64,000 nt of DNA from contig NZ_MAFQ01000001.1 of the NCBI RefSeq assembly GCF_002013895.1, positions 620,001-684,000 on the forward strand, read 5' to 3'. The DNA is from Mycobacteroides franklinii (lineage in GTDB: Bacteria > Actinomycetota > Actinomycetes > Mycobacteriales > Mycobacteriaceae). Below, piece after piece: positions 53,644 to 63,150 of the stretch (positions within the stretch are counted from its first letter, which is position 1; each line of letters opens with the position of its first letter). The notes beneath the pieces were generated by a model. The model was not told the DNA's origin. It made no database searches and saw only the letters and a program-made list of their open reading frames with translations. The position numbers and the translations under genes were made by a program.

Positions 53644-53919
53644 ATGGAAACCCCGTCACAACCCGATGTGCTTCGCGCGAGCGGCTCACCGCAGGTCCGT
53701 GAATTCCTCATCGAGTTCATCGCCGAGGAGCTCGAGCTGCCCACCGCGGATGTCAACGACTTCTCCGAGTTGGTCGGTGATCTCGGTTTCGACTCATTGT
53801 CGTTTGCCCTGGGCGTCTCGGAGATCAAGGGCCGCTTCGGCATTCAGCTGACCAAGGACGATGTCTTCGAATGCAAGACACTCGGTGCACTGATCGAACT
53901 GGTGGAGAGTCGGTTGTGA
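53644..53919 (+). CDS. Acyl carrier protein
   Basis: 91 residues from the ATG at 53644. Four-helix ACP with the phosphopantetheine Ser51 in LGFDSLSFALGV. It precedes the fatty-acyl-AMP ligase and shares a TGATG junction with it, so the ligase probably loads this ACP. The carrier would supply acyl chains for the N-acyltransferase candidates. Confidence 0.9.
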   Translation: METPSQPDVLRASGSPQVREFLIEFIAEELELPTADVNDFSELVGDLGFDSLSFALGVSEIKGRFGIQLTKDDVFECKTLGALIELVESRL

Positions 53920-53944
53920 TGAGCCGCGTGCGCGAAGAACGTCC
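53919..53944 (+). repeat. Start-codon repeat, short form (copy 4), at the FAAL start
   Basis: ATGAGCCGCGTGCGCGAAGA followed by ACGT; 21 of the first 24 bases match the mini-ORF at 34318. Both are preceded by TG, giving TGATGAGC. Confidence 0.6.
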
Positions 53945-55601
53945 TGGGCCGAACCCGGTGATCGACAGGTTGCGAGCCGGGGCCGGCCTCACGGACCGCG
54001 GCCTCACCTCGGCACCGATCGCTCCCGACGGAACGTCACTGCTGGAAGAGCTGCGTACCGTGCCGTGGGCGCAGGTGCACCAGGCCGGGCTACGTATTGC
54101 GGGCGCGCTGCAGGCCGCGGGTGTGCGATCCGGTGACGCGGTCGCGGTATTGGCCGGTGCGCCCGGGGAAATCGCGCCACTGGTGCAGGGCATCTGGCTC
54201 TCTGGCGCCTCGGTGACAATGTTGCACCAGCCCACCCATCGCTCCGATATGCAGCTCTGGGTCGAAGACACCGGCCGGGCGCTGGCAGCCGTCGGCTCCT
54301 CGACGGTCGTGGTGGGCGACCCGTTCATGGCCGCGGCCGGTCAGTTCGGGGCCGTCGCCGCGCGCGTCCTGGAGCTGCCCGCGCTGTTGGACGGTGCACC
54401 CGGCGATGTTGTGGAGACCGATCAGGACGCTATCGCGTTCTTGCAGTTGACCTCCGGGTCCACCGGCACCCCAAAGGCCGTCAGCATCAGCTACCGCAAT
54501 ATCGAGGCGAATCTGCGGGCCATGGTGAGCGCATCCGGCGCGGATCCCGAAACGGATGTGGTGGTGAGCTGGCTGCCGCTGTTCCACGACATGGGGATGA
54601 TGGGCTATCTCATCGTTCCCATGTGCCAGGGGATGAACACGGTCAGCGTGACACCCATGGACTTCCTCGGTGATCCGCTGCTGTGGGCGAAGCTGATCAG
54701 TACCTACCGCGGCAGCATGACGGCGGGCCCCAACTTCGCGTACTCGCTGCTGGCCCGTCGGCTGCGCAAGGCACCCGACGGCGCATACGACTTGTCCTCG
54801 TTGCAATTCGCGCTCAGTGGTGCCGAGGCCATCGATGTCGCGACCCTCGACCGGTTCGTCGCCGAGGGCGCCCGCTTCGGCATGCGTCCGGATGCCATCG
54901 TGCCTGCCTACGGTATGGCGGAGGCCACGCTAGCGGTCTCGTTCGTGCGCCGTGGTGAGGGATACCGGGTGTGCCCGCCCCATCCGGATCTCGTCGCTGC
55001 GGAGGGTGCGCAGGCCAGCGCCCGTGTTCCACTGGGTCTTCCGCTGCCGGGATGTGAGGTTCGGGTGGTCACCGAGGACCGTGCGGTGCTGCCGGCGGAA
55101 TCGATCGGGGAGCTGGAGATCCGCGGTGACAACGTCACCGCCGGGTATCGCACGGCGTCCGGATTCGAGCCGATGCTTGATGCGCAGGGCTGGTTGTCCA
55201 CCGGCGATATCGGCTATCTCACCCACGACGGTCAGCCCGTGATCTGTGGCCGCAAGAAGGACATCTTGATTATCTCGGGCCGCAACGTGCATCCCGAGGA
55301 CATCGAGCGTTCGGTTGCCGGGGTATCCGGAGTACGTTCCGGTGGTATCGCGGCGGTACGCCTGCACACGGCGGCAGCCGGCGAGGGGTTCGCGATGGTC
55401 GCCGAATCGGCGCTGCACGCGAACACCACCGAGAGTGAGCGCATTCGTGCCGAGGTGGCCGATTGTGTGTACCGCACCCTTGGGGTGAGTCCGCGTGACG
55501 TCCATGTGGTGCCGGCCGGATGGATTCCCAAGACATCCTCCGGGAAGCTGCGTCGGCGGGCCACCTCCGAACGGTTGAAGAGGTGTGAACCCGCCCGATG
55601 A
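53919..55601 (+). CDS. Fatty-acyl-AMP ligase (FAAL)
   Basis: 560 residues. Adenylate-forming motifs: LQLTSGSTGTPKAVSISYRN, SWLPLFHDMGMMGYL, STGDIGYL and the C-terminal catalytic Lys in KTSSGKLRRRATS. The pattern YGMAEATLAVSF and the overall length fit FAAL, which makes acyl-AMP and transfers the acyl group to an ACP. Residues 1-10 (MSRVREERPG) come from the short start-codon repeat. Overlaps the yrbE gene by four bases. Confidence 0.9.
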   Translation: MSRVREERPGPNPVIDRLRAGAGLTDRGLTSAPIAPDGTSLLEELRTVPWAQVHQAGLRIAGALQAAGVRSGDAVAVLAGAPGEIAPLVQGIWLSGASVTMLHQPTHRSDMQLWVEDTGRALAAVGSSTVVVGDPFMAAAGQFGAVAARVLELPALLDGAPGDVVETDQDAIAFLQLTSGSTGTPKAVSISYRNIEANLRAMVSASGADPETDVVVSWLPLFHDMGMMGYLIVPMCQGMNTVSVTPMDFLGDPLLWAKLISTYRGSMTAGPNFAYSLLARRLRKAPDGAYDLSSLQFALSGAEAIDVATLDRFVAEGARFGMRPDAIVPAYGMAEATLAVSFVRRGEGYRVCPPHPDLVAAEGAQASARVPLGLPLPGCEVRVVTEDRAVLPAESIGELEIRGDNVTAGYRTASGFEPMLDAQGWLSTGDIGYLTHDGQPVICGRKKDILIISGRNVHPEDIERSVAGVSGVRSGGIAAVRLHTAAAGEGFAMVAESALHANTTESERIRAEVADCVYRTLGVSPRDVHVVPAGWIPKTSSGKLRRRATSERLKRCEPAR

Positions 55602-56467
55602 CGACACGGGATCAACTAGTCCGTGTCGGCAGCCAAATGCCCAAAGGGATTCGCACACTTGGTGATCACGGCGCGAGATATCTGCGGCACCATCCGATCG
55701 CCGCGCTCACCACCGTCGGCGAACAGTTCGTCCTCGGTGTGCACACCCTGCGGTACTTCGCGACCGACCTGATGACGGGCCGCTTCCCATGGGCCGAGTT
55801 CGTGCGGCAGGCTGCATTCATGGCGGGCACGGCGGTGATGCCGACGGTGCTGGTGGCGCTGCCCATCGGGGTGACACTGTCCATTCAATTCGCGCTGCTG
55901 GCAGGGCAAGTCGGCGCCACGTCGCTGGCGGGCGCGGCCAGTGGCCTGGCGGTGGTGCGGCAGGCCGCCTCGCTGGTGGCGGCGATGCTGCTGGCCTCGG
56001 CAGTGGGCTCGGCGATGACCGCGGACCTCGGTTGTCGGACCATGCGGGAGGAGACGGCGGCTATGGAGGTGATGGGGATATCGGTGGTGCGGCGCCTGGT
56101 GGTGCCGCGCTTCGCCGCGGCGATCGTGGTCGGTATTGCCCTGACCGGGGTGGTCTGCTTTGTGGGATTCCTGGCCAGTTATCTGTTCAACGTGTTCGTA
56201 CAGGGCGGTGCCCCAGGAAGTTTCGTCGCCACCTTCGCATCGTTCGCGACCCCGGCGGACCTACTGCTGGCCTTGCTCAAGGCCGCGGTGTACGGGGCCA
56301 TCGTGGCGGTGATCGCCTGCCAGAAGGGGCTGGCCTCCCATGGTGGGCCGACGGGTGTGGCGAACTCGGTGAACGCGGCGGTCGTCGAGTCGGTGTTGCT
56401 GCTCATGATCGTGAACGTCGTGATCAGCCAGGTCTACACCATGCTGTTTCCCCGGGCGGTGCTATGA
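55598..56467 (+). CDS. YrbEA/MlaE-type permease of Mce transporter
   Basis: 289 residues with five to six membrane helices. MlaE/YrbE signature region SAVGSAMTADLGCRTMREET followed by AAMEVMGISVVRRLVVPR. First of two permeases of an Mce system, which imports lipids in mycobacteria using a shared ATPase (MceG) encoded elsewhere. Coupled to the FAAL gene upstream, so transporter and biosynthesis genes are one transcription unit. Confidence 0.93.
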   Translation: MTTRDQLVRVGSQMPKGIRTLGDHGARYLRHHPIAALTTVGEQFVLGVHTLRYFATDLMTGRFPWAEFVRQAAFMAGTAVMPTVLVALPIGVTLSIQFALLAGQVGATSLAGAASGLAVVRQAASLVAAMLLASAVGSAMTADLGCRTMREETAAMEVMGISVVRRLVVPRFAAAIVVGIALTGVVCFVGFLASYLFNVFVQGGAPGSFVATFASFATPADLLLALLKAAVYGAIVAVIACQKGLASHGGPTGVANSVNAAVVESVLLLMIVNVVISQVYTMLFPRAVL

Positions 56468-57324
56468 CCCTCACCTTGCCAACCCGTCGGGAGACCCTGC
56501 GCCCCAAGGTGTTTACCGCAGAAGCGGCGGCCAGGCCGCTGGCGCGCTTCGGCCATATGATCACCTTCTTCGTGCATGCGTTCCTCGCGATCCCGATTGT
56601 GCTGCGCCGCTACCGTCGCGAGTTCCTGCGGCTGCTGTCCGATATCACCTGGGGTAACGGCTCGATTGTCGTCGGTGGCGGTACGGCCGGTGTGGTGCTG
56701 GTGCTCGGTATCACCACCGGCGCGTTGGTGGCCATCGAGGGCTACAACTTCCTGGAGCTGATGGGTCTGGGGCCGGCCACCGGTGTCATCTCCTCACTGG
56801 TGACCACGCGTGAGCTCGCCCCGATCATGGCCGCACTGGCCTTCGCCGTGCAGGCGGGCTGCCGCTTCACCACGCAGCTCGGGTCGATGCGCATGGCAGA
56901 GGAAGTCGATGCGATGGATTCCCTTGCCATCCGGCCCATTCCGTATCTGGTGACGACGCGTCTACTGGCCTCCGTGGTCGCCATCATTCCGCTGTACGTG
57001 GCCTGCCTGACCGTCAGCTATCTGTCCTGCCAGATCATGGTCGGCATTGTCAGCGGCGGCTCGATGGGGCCCTACCTGCACTACTTCACGCTGCTGGCCA
57101 GCGGTACCGATATCGCCTACTCCGTGGGTAAGGCCATCGTCTTCGTCTGGATTGCCTCGGCGGTGCAGTGCTACTACGGCTTCTGCGCCGACGGGGGTCC
57201 GGAGGGTGTCGGCATCGCCGCCGGGCACGCCATGCGCGCCAGCATCACCGCGGTGATCATCGTCAACATGCTGCTGACCATGGCGCTATGGAGTGTCGAC
57301 TCCGGCGCCAGGTTCGGGGGATGA
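56464..57324 (+). CDS. YrbEB/MlaE-type permease of Mce transporter
   Basis: 286 residues from the ATG at 56464. MlaE signature QLGSMRMAEEVDAMDSLAIR and RPIPYLVTTRLLASVV; about six helices. Partner of the preceding YrbEA. The order YrbEA-YrbEB-MceA is standard. One base separates its stop from the MceA gene start. Confidence 0.93.
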   Translation: MTLTLPTRRETLRPKVFTAEAAARPLARFGHMITFFVHAFLAIPIVLRRYRREFLRLLSDITWGNGSIVVGGGTAGVVLVLGITTGALVAIEGYNFLELMGLGPATGVISSLVTTRELAPIMAALAFAVQAGCRFTTQLGSMRMAEEVDAMDSLAIRPIPYLVTTRLLASVVAIIPLYVACLTVSYLSCQIMVGIVSGGSMGPYLHYFTLLASGTDIAYSVGKAIVFVWIASAVQCYYGFCADGGPEGVGIAAGHAMRASITAVIIVNMLLTMALWSVDSGARFGG

Positions 57325-57325
57325 C

Positions 57326-58834
57326 ATGTTGAATCGCCCTGATGGTCACCATGATCTGGATGGTGCCGTATTCTCGCGCCGCCAGCTGCTGGTGCGCGGG
57401 GGCGCCGCGCTGGCTCTCGTCGTCGCCATCACCTCGGCGCTGCTGGTCAAGTCGACCGGCGTGCTGGACCTATACGTGAACGTTGTCGCCGAACTGCACA
57501 ACGTCGGCGACGGCCTACCGCCGCGCTCGGATGTGAAATACCGGGGTGTGCTCGTCGGTACCGTGGACGGCGTCACTCCGTCGGTACAGACACAGCCCAA
57601 CCAGGTGCACGTGCGGCTGAAACCGGCGTATGCCAAGTCGATTCCGGCCACGGTGACCGCTCGCGTGGTGCCGAGCAATGTGTTCGCCGTCTCGGCGCTG
57701 CAACTGGTGGACCACGGGCCCGGTGCCCCGATTCGCGAGGGTGGGCATATCGCCGAGGACACCCGGCTGCCCACCGTGCTGTTCCAGAGCACCGTCAACA
57801 AACTGCGCGAAATCCTCACCGCGGCGGGCCGCGGCCGCGAGGACAACAGCCTGGGGATTCTGGCGGCCGTCGGAGCCGCCACCGATCATCGCCGCGTCGA
57901 ACTGCTCACCGGCGCCGCGCAACTCGATCGCATACTGGATCAGCTCAACGCCATCGTCGCGACCGATCAGGGACCGTCCACGGTATCGGCGCTGGTGCAG
58001 GCCGCACATGGGTTGTCGCAGACCGCACCGGATCTCGTCGACGCCCTGCATCAGGCGGTGAGACCCATGCAGACTCTCGCCGAGAAACGAGACCAGCTGC
58101 GGGCATTCATCGGTGCCGGGGTGCACACCACCGGCACCGTGGTGGAGTCGCTGCACAACCACACCGACCAGCTCATCGAGATCACCACCGATCTGACTCC
58201 CGTGTTGGGTGTGCTGGCCGATAACGCCCAGCACTTCGTGCCGATCACCCGGCGCATCACCCGGTTCTCGGACACCTTCTTCCAGGAGGTGTGGGACCCG
58301 GAACTGGCCACCGCCAAGGGGCGGGTCAACTTGTCCTTCACCCCGTCGTATTCGTACACCCGCGCGGACTGCCCGCGTTACGGGGAACTCAAGGGGCCTA
58401 GTTGCTTTACCGCGCCGCAGATCGCGGTGCGGCCCGACCTTCCGGAGGTACTGCTGCCGCAGAACTACCGCCCGCCGGCCGGGTTGGCGCCGCCACCGGG
58501 AACGGTGTTGGGCCCCAATGGCAACCCCGTCGTCGTCGGGCCGCCACTGATCAACCCCAATCCGGACCTGCGTGACCCCAACCCGCCGGTGCCGTCCTGG
58601 CTGAGTCCCGCACCGCCGGTACCCGGCAGCGCCGACCCCGGGGAAACCGCGATCGCGCCGGCATCTTTCGGCGGCACCGTGGGTCCCGTCGGCAGCGCGC
58701 AGGAACGCGGCCAGCTGGGCCGCATCCTGGGGCAACCGGTCACCTCGGCGCAACAGCTGGTGCTCGGGCCTATCGCCCGGGGTGCCATCGTGACCCGCAC
58801 CGAGGACCCGCAGGGTGAAGGAGGTGCTCGATGA
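57326..58834 (+). CDS. MceA-family substrate-binding protein
   Basis: 502 residues from the ATG at 57326. N-terminal membrane anchor (about 26-45), then an MCE domain with VGDGLPPRSDVKYRGVLVGT, a long helical needle region, and a Pro-rich C-terminal stretch (about 385-440). Forms one strand of the periplasm-spanning hexameric lipid channel. The Pro-rich tail is longer than in several Mce proteins. Confidence 0.92.
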   Translation: MLNRPDGHHDLDGAVFSRRQLLVRGGAALALVVAITSALLVKSTGVLDLYVNVVAELHNVGDGLPPRSDVKYRGVLVGTVDGVTPSVQTQPNQVHVRLKPAYAKSIPATVTARVVPSNVFAVSALQLVDHGPGAPIREGGHIAEDTRLPTVLFQSTVNKLREILTAAGRGREDNSLGILAAVGAATDHRRVELLTGAAQLDRILDQLNAIVATDQGPSTVSALVQAAHGLSQTAPDLVDALHQAVRPMQTLAEKRDQLRAFIGAGVHTTGTVVESLHNHTDQLIEITTDLTPVLGVLADNAQHFVPITRRITRFSDTFFQEVWDPELATAKGRVNLSFTPSYSYTRADCPRYGELKGPSCFTAPQIAVRPDLPEVLLPQNYRPPAGLAPPPGTVLGPNGNPVVVGPPLINPNPDLRDPNPPVPSWLSPAPPVPGSADPGETAIAPASFGGTVGPVGSAQERGQLGRILGQPVTSAQQLVLGPIARGAIVTRTEDPQGEGGAR

Positions 58835-59898
58835 GAGGCACGGCAACGCGCGGCCCGGTGATCGGGTTGGCCGTCTTCCTGGTGATCGCCACCGCACTGA
58901 CCTGGCTCGTGTACGTCACGCTGCGCCGGGATGTCAAGGGCTCCAAAGTGTCCTACGCGGCCATGTTCACCGACGTCTTCGGGCTGCGGGAGGGCGATGA
59001 CGTGCGGATCGCCGGCGTGCGTGTCGGAAGGATCCAGCACATCGAGCTCATCGGCACCACCGCCAAGGTGAGCTTCGCCATCCAGGACAACCAGCGCCTG
59101 CCGGTCAGCACCACCGCATCGGTGACCTACCAGAACATCGTGGGTCAGCGTTATCTCGCGTTGGCACAGACAAATTCGGGTCCGGACGGACTGCTGGCCC
59201 CGGGAGCCGTCATTCCCGTCGAGCGCACCGAGCCCTCCTTCGATATCGGCACCCTGCTCAACGGATACGAACCGCTCTTCGCGGTGCTGGACCCCACGCA
59301 GGTGAACAACCTCACCCAGGCCGTCATCGGATCGCTGCAGGGGGATACCGCGTCTTTCGCCACCCTGGTGGACCAGACATCGACATTGACAAAGACATTC
59401 ACGGGCCGCGACGAAGCGCTGGATCATGTGATAGCGAGCCTGGACAACGTGGTGGGCAGCCTGGCGGCGCAGAACCGGGACTTCGAGGATGCCATCGGCG
59501 CGACCCGTCAGGTGGTGGGCCAATTCGACAGCCGCCGTCCCGAGCTGGTGTCCTCGGTGGGGAAGATGACCGAGGTGGTGAGGAGCCTGTCCCGGATCGC
59601 CCGGGATGTGGACCCGTCGGTGCACGAATTGCTCACGCGCGAACCCGGTTACACCCGGCACATGCTGAACATCGAACCGCAGATCGCCTACACGGGACTC
59701 AACACACCGCTATTCCTCAAGGGACTGGCGCGCATGTTCGGTGAGGGCGCCTACATGAACGCGTACGCCTGCGATGTGAACCCCTACGGATTCTTCCCGG
59801 GGCTCAACGAGGTCGTCCCGATCATCGTTGACGCGGCCACACCGGGAAACAAGGCCAAGCACACCGCACGGTGCCGGAACGCAGGAGATGGTGGCTGA
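58831..59898 (+). CDS. MceB-family protein
   Basis: 355 residues. N-terminal helix (about 10-30) and MCE domain with DVFGLREGDDVRIAGVRVGR and TYQNIVGQRYLALAQ. C-terminal region with Cys residues and NEVVPIIVDA. Second channel subunit. Overlapping codons with both neighbours. Confidence 0.92.
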   Translation: MRGTATRGPVIGLAVFLVIATALTWLVYVTLRRDVKGSKVSYAAMFTDVFGLREGDDVRIAGVRVGRIQHIELIGTTAKVSFAIQDNQRLPVSTTASVTYQNIVGQRYLALAQTNSGPDGLLAPGAVIPVERTEPSFDIGTLLNGYEPLFAVLDPTQVNNLTQAVIGSLQGDTASFATLVDQTSTLTKTFTGRDEALDHVIASLDNVVGSLAAQNRDFEDAIGATRQVVGQFDSRRPELVSSVGKMTEVVRSLSRIARDVDPSVHELLTREPGYTRHMLNIEPQIAYTGLNTPLFLKGLARMFGEGAYMNAYACDVNPYGFFPGLNEVVPIIVDAATPGNKAKHTARCRNAGDGG

Positions 59899-60914
59899 TG
59901 ATCAGACCGCTGGACTCCTACAACAAGACCTGGCTCGGTGTGATCGCCGTGGCCGTGATCGCCGCACTCATCGGTGGTCTGTTGCTGGTGAAGGAATTGG
60001 GCATCGGATACCGGCAATTCACCGCCGAATTCCTGCAGGCGGCCGCGCTGCGACCGGGCAATATCGTCACCGTCGCCGGCGTGCAGGTCGGTTCGGTCAC
60101 CGGTGTGCGGTTGGCAGGTGACCGTGTGGAGGCCACCTTCCGAGTGCGCGACAACATGCCGGTCGGTGCCGAGTCGCGCGCCGCCATCAAGATCACCACC
60201 CTGTTCGGGTCCCGGTATATCGACCTGCGACCGGCGGGCAGTGGCATGCCGGCAGATCGCCGGATCGACCTGCAGCACACCGAGGTTCCGTACGACTTGC
60301 GGGCCGCGCTGGCCGACTCAACCCGCACCTTCGAACAGGTGGACGCTGATCGGATTGCCTCCTCGCTCAACGTGCTGGGCACCCAGCTTGACGGGCTACC
60401 CAAGGTCGTACCGCAGGCCATGGAGAACGTGCGCGCCCTGTCCTCGGTCATCGCGCAACGGCGCGACCAGTTGGGCACACTGCTGACGAGCACGGAAAGC
60501 GTCACCAGCATGCTGCGCCGCCAGCAGTCCGATATCGGCACGTTCATCCATCAGGGGCAGGAGCTGGTGGGGGAGTTCGTGGCCCGCTCGGCCGCCTTCC
60601 ACGCGATGATGCGCTCGCTGCAGAGCATCGTGGCGTCCCTGCGCACCATCGTGGTCGGTGATCACCGCGCGCTCGCCGGCGTCATCGGCACCTTGGACGA
60701 ACTCAGCGGCAAGCTCGCGCAGCAGGATGCCCTGTTACGCAACCTGCTCCAGATCGCGCCGGTGCCCATTCGCGAGATCGCCAACGCCACCGGGTTCGGC
60801 AACTCGATCGAGGGCAACCCCGGCGGCGGCGCGCTCATCGACTCGTGGATGTGTGCGATCAGTGGCCGCGCCAAGCAATTCGGGATGATCGAGTACTTCA
60901 AGGACTGCCAGTGA
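59898..60914 (+). CDS. MceC-family protein
   Basis: 338 residues from the ATG at 59898 (TGATG junction); a longer in-frame start at 59871 would overlap the MceB gene. Helix (about 13-35) and MCE domain with LRPGNIVTVAGVQVGSVTGV and TTLFGSRYIDLRPAG. Third channel subunit. Confidence 0.92.
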   Translation: MIRPLDSYNKTWLGVIAVAVIAALIGGLLLVKELGIGYRQFTAEFLQAAALRPGNIVTVAGVQVGSVTGVRLAGDRVEATFRVRDNMPVGAESRAAIKITTLFGSRYIDLRPAGSGMPADRRIDLQHTEVPYDLRAALADSTRTFEQVDADRIASSLNVLGTQLDGLPKVVPQAMENVRALSSVIAQRRDQLGTLLTSTESVTSMLRRQQSDIGTFIHQGQELVGEFVARSAAFHAMMRSLQSIVASLRTIVVGDHRALAGVIGTLDELSGKLAQQDALLRNLLQIAPVPIREIANATGFGNSIEGNPGGGALIDSWMCAISGRAKQFGMIEYFKDCQ

Positions 60915-62020
60915 CCACGATGCGCAAGATACTCCTGATCGGTCTGGGGCTGGCCGTTGCCGCGACGACGGCAGGTGCGGCGTGGTCCGTCACCCGGGAC
61001 AGCGGGACCATCACCGTCACGGCCCAATTCGACAGCGCCGCAGGCTTGTATCCCGGAAACGTGGTGGCCGTGCTGGGCATGCCGGTGGGTCAGGTCTCCA
61101 AGATCACGGCCCGGGGCGGGTACGCCGAGGTGGAGTTCACCGTCGACAGCCAGGTGAAGGTTCCCGCCGATGTGCAAGCGGTCACGCTCTCGACCTCGAT
61201 CCTGACCGACCGCCAGGTCGAACTGTCACCGCCCTACCGCGGTGGGCCGGTGCTGCATGACGGTGACACCATCGGCCTGAACCGGACCCGGACCCCCGTC
61301 GAATTCGATCGGGTGCTCGGCATGCTCGACAAGCTCTCCGGATCCCTGCGCGGGGACGGTGCCGGCGGTGGACCCATTGCCGCGGTGCTCAACGCCGGTG
61401 ACGGTGTGGCCGCCGGTAACGGCGATCGCATCAAGACGGCGCTGGACGAGCTGTCCCGGGCGCTGCGCCTCGGCGCCGACGGCGGGGCGCACACTCGCGA
61501 ACAGATGACTGCCATCGTCAGGAACGTCAGCGGCCTGCTGGACGCGGCGGCTCGCAATGACGCGAGCCTGCGGCAGTTCGGGTCCACCGTGCGCCAGCTC
61601 AGCGACATCTTGGACCGCGAGAGCTTCGGTTCGGGCAGCACCGGGCGGCAGTTCAACGAGGTGATCGAGCAGACCGGGAACATTCTGCAGGCCAACAGGG
61701 ATGCCATCCGCCGCGGTATTGCCAACGGCAACAAAAGCATCCAGACGGTCTACGACCGTCAACGCGAGGTCGCCGAGTTCTTCGATGTGCTGCCGCTGAT
61801 GGCCGACAACCTGTACAACGCCATCGATCAGCGCAACGGTGCGATACGCGCGCACTTCCTGGCCGACCGCATGGTCTTTGACGGCCAGATGGCCAAGGAA
61901 ATCTGCAATCTGATGGGTCTGCGCCAACTGGGCTGCAGCACAGGCACACTGCAGGACTACGGACCCGATTTCGGGCTCACGTACATGCTCGACGGTCTGG
62001 CGACGATGGGACAGAAATGA
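60911..62020 (+). CDS. MceD-family protein
   Basis: 369 residues from a GTG at 60911 (ATG at 60920 possible). Membrane helix near the N-terminus, MCE domain with AGLYPGNVVAVLGMPVGQVS and STSILTDRQVELSPPY. Fourth channel subunit, coupled on both sides. Confidence 0.92.
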   Translation: MTTMRKILLIGLGLAVAATTAGAAWSVTRDSGTITVTAQFDSAAGLYPGNVVAVLGMPVGQVSKITARGGYAEVEFTVDSQVKVPADVQAVTLSTSILTDRQVELSPPYRGGPVLHDGDTIGLNRTRTPVEFDRVLGMLDKLSGSLRGDGAGGGPIAAVLNAGDGVAAGNGDRIKTALDELSRALRLGADGGAHTREQMTAIVRNVSGLLDAAARNDASLRQFGSTVRQLSDILDRESFGSGSTGRQFNEVIEQTGNILQANRDAIRRGIANGNKSIQTVYDRQREVAEFFDVLPLMADNLYNAIDQRNGAIRAHFLADRMVFDGQMAKEICNLMGLRQLGCSTGTLQDYGPDFGLTYMLDGLATMGQK

Positions 62021-63150
62021 CGGGGCACAGGCTATCGGCGTTCATCGCGGTCGCGCTTCTCTGCGCGGGGTGTTCCACCGGCGGACTGGCCGACTTGCCG
62101 CTACCCGCCCCAGGGCTGGGCGGCGGGGGATACCGGCTGACGGCGGTATTCGCCAACGCACTCAACCTGCCCGAGCGGGCCAAGGTCAAGCTGGCCGGTG
62201 TTGATATCGGCGAGGTGGAATCGATGGCGGCCAAGGAATTCCGTGCGGTGACCACCCTGAGCATCCGGCATGACGTCACGCTTCCGGTAGGTAGCACCGC
62301 GCAATTGCGCACGGCCACACCGCTTGGCGATGTGTTCGTGTCCATCACATCGCCCGAACAGCCCGGCGGCGGCACACTTGTCGACGGGGACACCATCGGC
62401 ATCGACCGGACCGGTGCGGCGGCGACCGTGGAGTCGGTGCTCAGCTCGGCGGCAATCCTGGTGAACGGGGGTGCGGTGCACAACCTCACCAACGTCGTCA
62501 ACGGCACAGGGCGGGCGGCCGGTCAGGACGGTCAGGCCTTCGGCCACATGATCGGAAAGTCGAACGAACTGCTGGGCAAGCTCAACGCGCGCTCGGGGCA
62601 GCTGGATGCCGCGATGACTGCGACGGCTCAGCTGGCCGAGGCGCTTGATGCCAAGAGCGAGCAGCTGGGGCAGGTACTGCACGCGGCTGCCCCGGCGACG
62701 GCGACCTTGCAGGAGAATGCCGGTCAGATCTCCGATCTGGTTCTGCTGCTGGGTGATACGGCGCACGAGTTGGCCAAGTTCCCGTCCATCGCGGGCACCG
62801 ACACCAGCGGGCGCAGCGTGCTCGCCGACGCCAACGCGATATCCCGGTCCTGGAACGATGTGGTGCTGGACCCGGAGACCAGCCTGCTCTCGCTCAATCG
62901 GCTGTACGCGCCGTTCATCAAGATCACTGCGGGGTCGGCCATTTCCGGCCGCGCCGGTATCGACCGGCTGGTGCTGGGCGCGATCCCGGACGCCGGTTTC
63001 GGGGGAGACCCGGGCTTTCACGGCCCCAAGCGGTACGACTGGGCCAAGTTCGTCGGGACCATCAAGTACTCGTTGTGGCGGCTGCAAGAACGCGTCGTCG
63101 GGCAGGGGCCTGAGGCACAAGGCTTTGGTGTGCAGGGCCCGGGACGATGA
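62017..63150 (+). CDS. MceE-family lipoprotein
   Basis: 377 residues. Lipobox LLCAGC with lipidated Cys19, as expected for the MceE position, and an MCE domain with LPERAKVKLAGVDIGEVESM. Lipid-anchored channel subunit. The MceF gene begins at its stop codon. Confidence 0.92.
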   Translation: MTGHRLSAFIAVALLCAGCSTGGLADLPLPAPGLGGGGYRLTAVFANALNLPERAKVKLAGVDIGEVESMAAKEFRAVTTLSIRHDVTLPVGSTAQLRTATPLGDVFVSITSPEQPGGGTLVDGDTIGIDRTGAAATVESVLSSAAILVNGGAVHNLTNVVNGTGRAAGQDGQAFGHMIGKSNELLGKLNARSGQLDAAMTATAQLAEALDAKSEQLGQVLHAAAPATATLQENAGQISDLVLLLGDTAHELAKFPSIAGTDTSGRSVLADANAISRSWNDVVLDPETSLLSLNRLYAPFIKITAGSAISGRAGIDRLVLGAIPDAGFGGDPGFHGPKRYDWAKFVGTIKYSLWRLQERVVGQGPEAQGFGVQGPGR

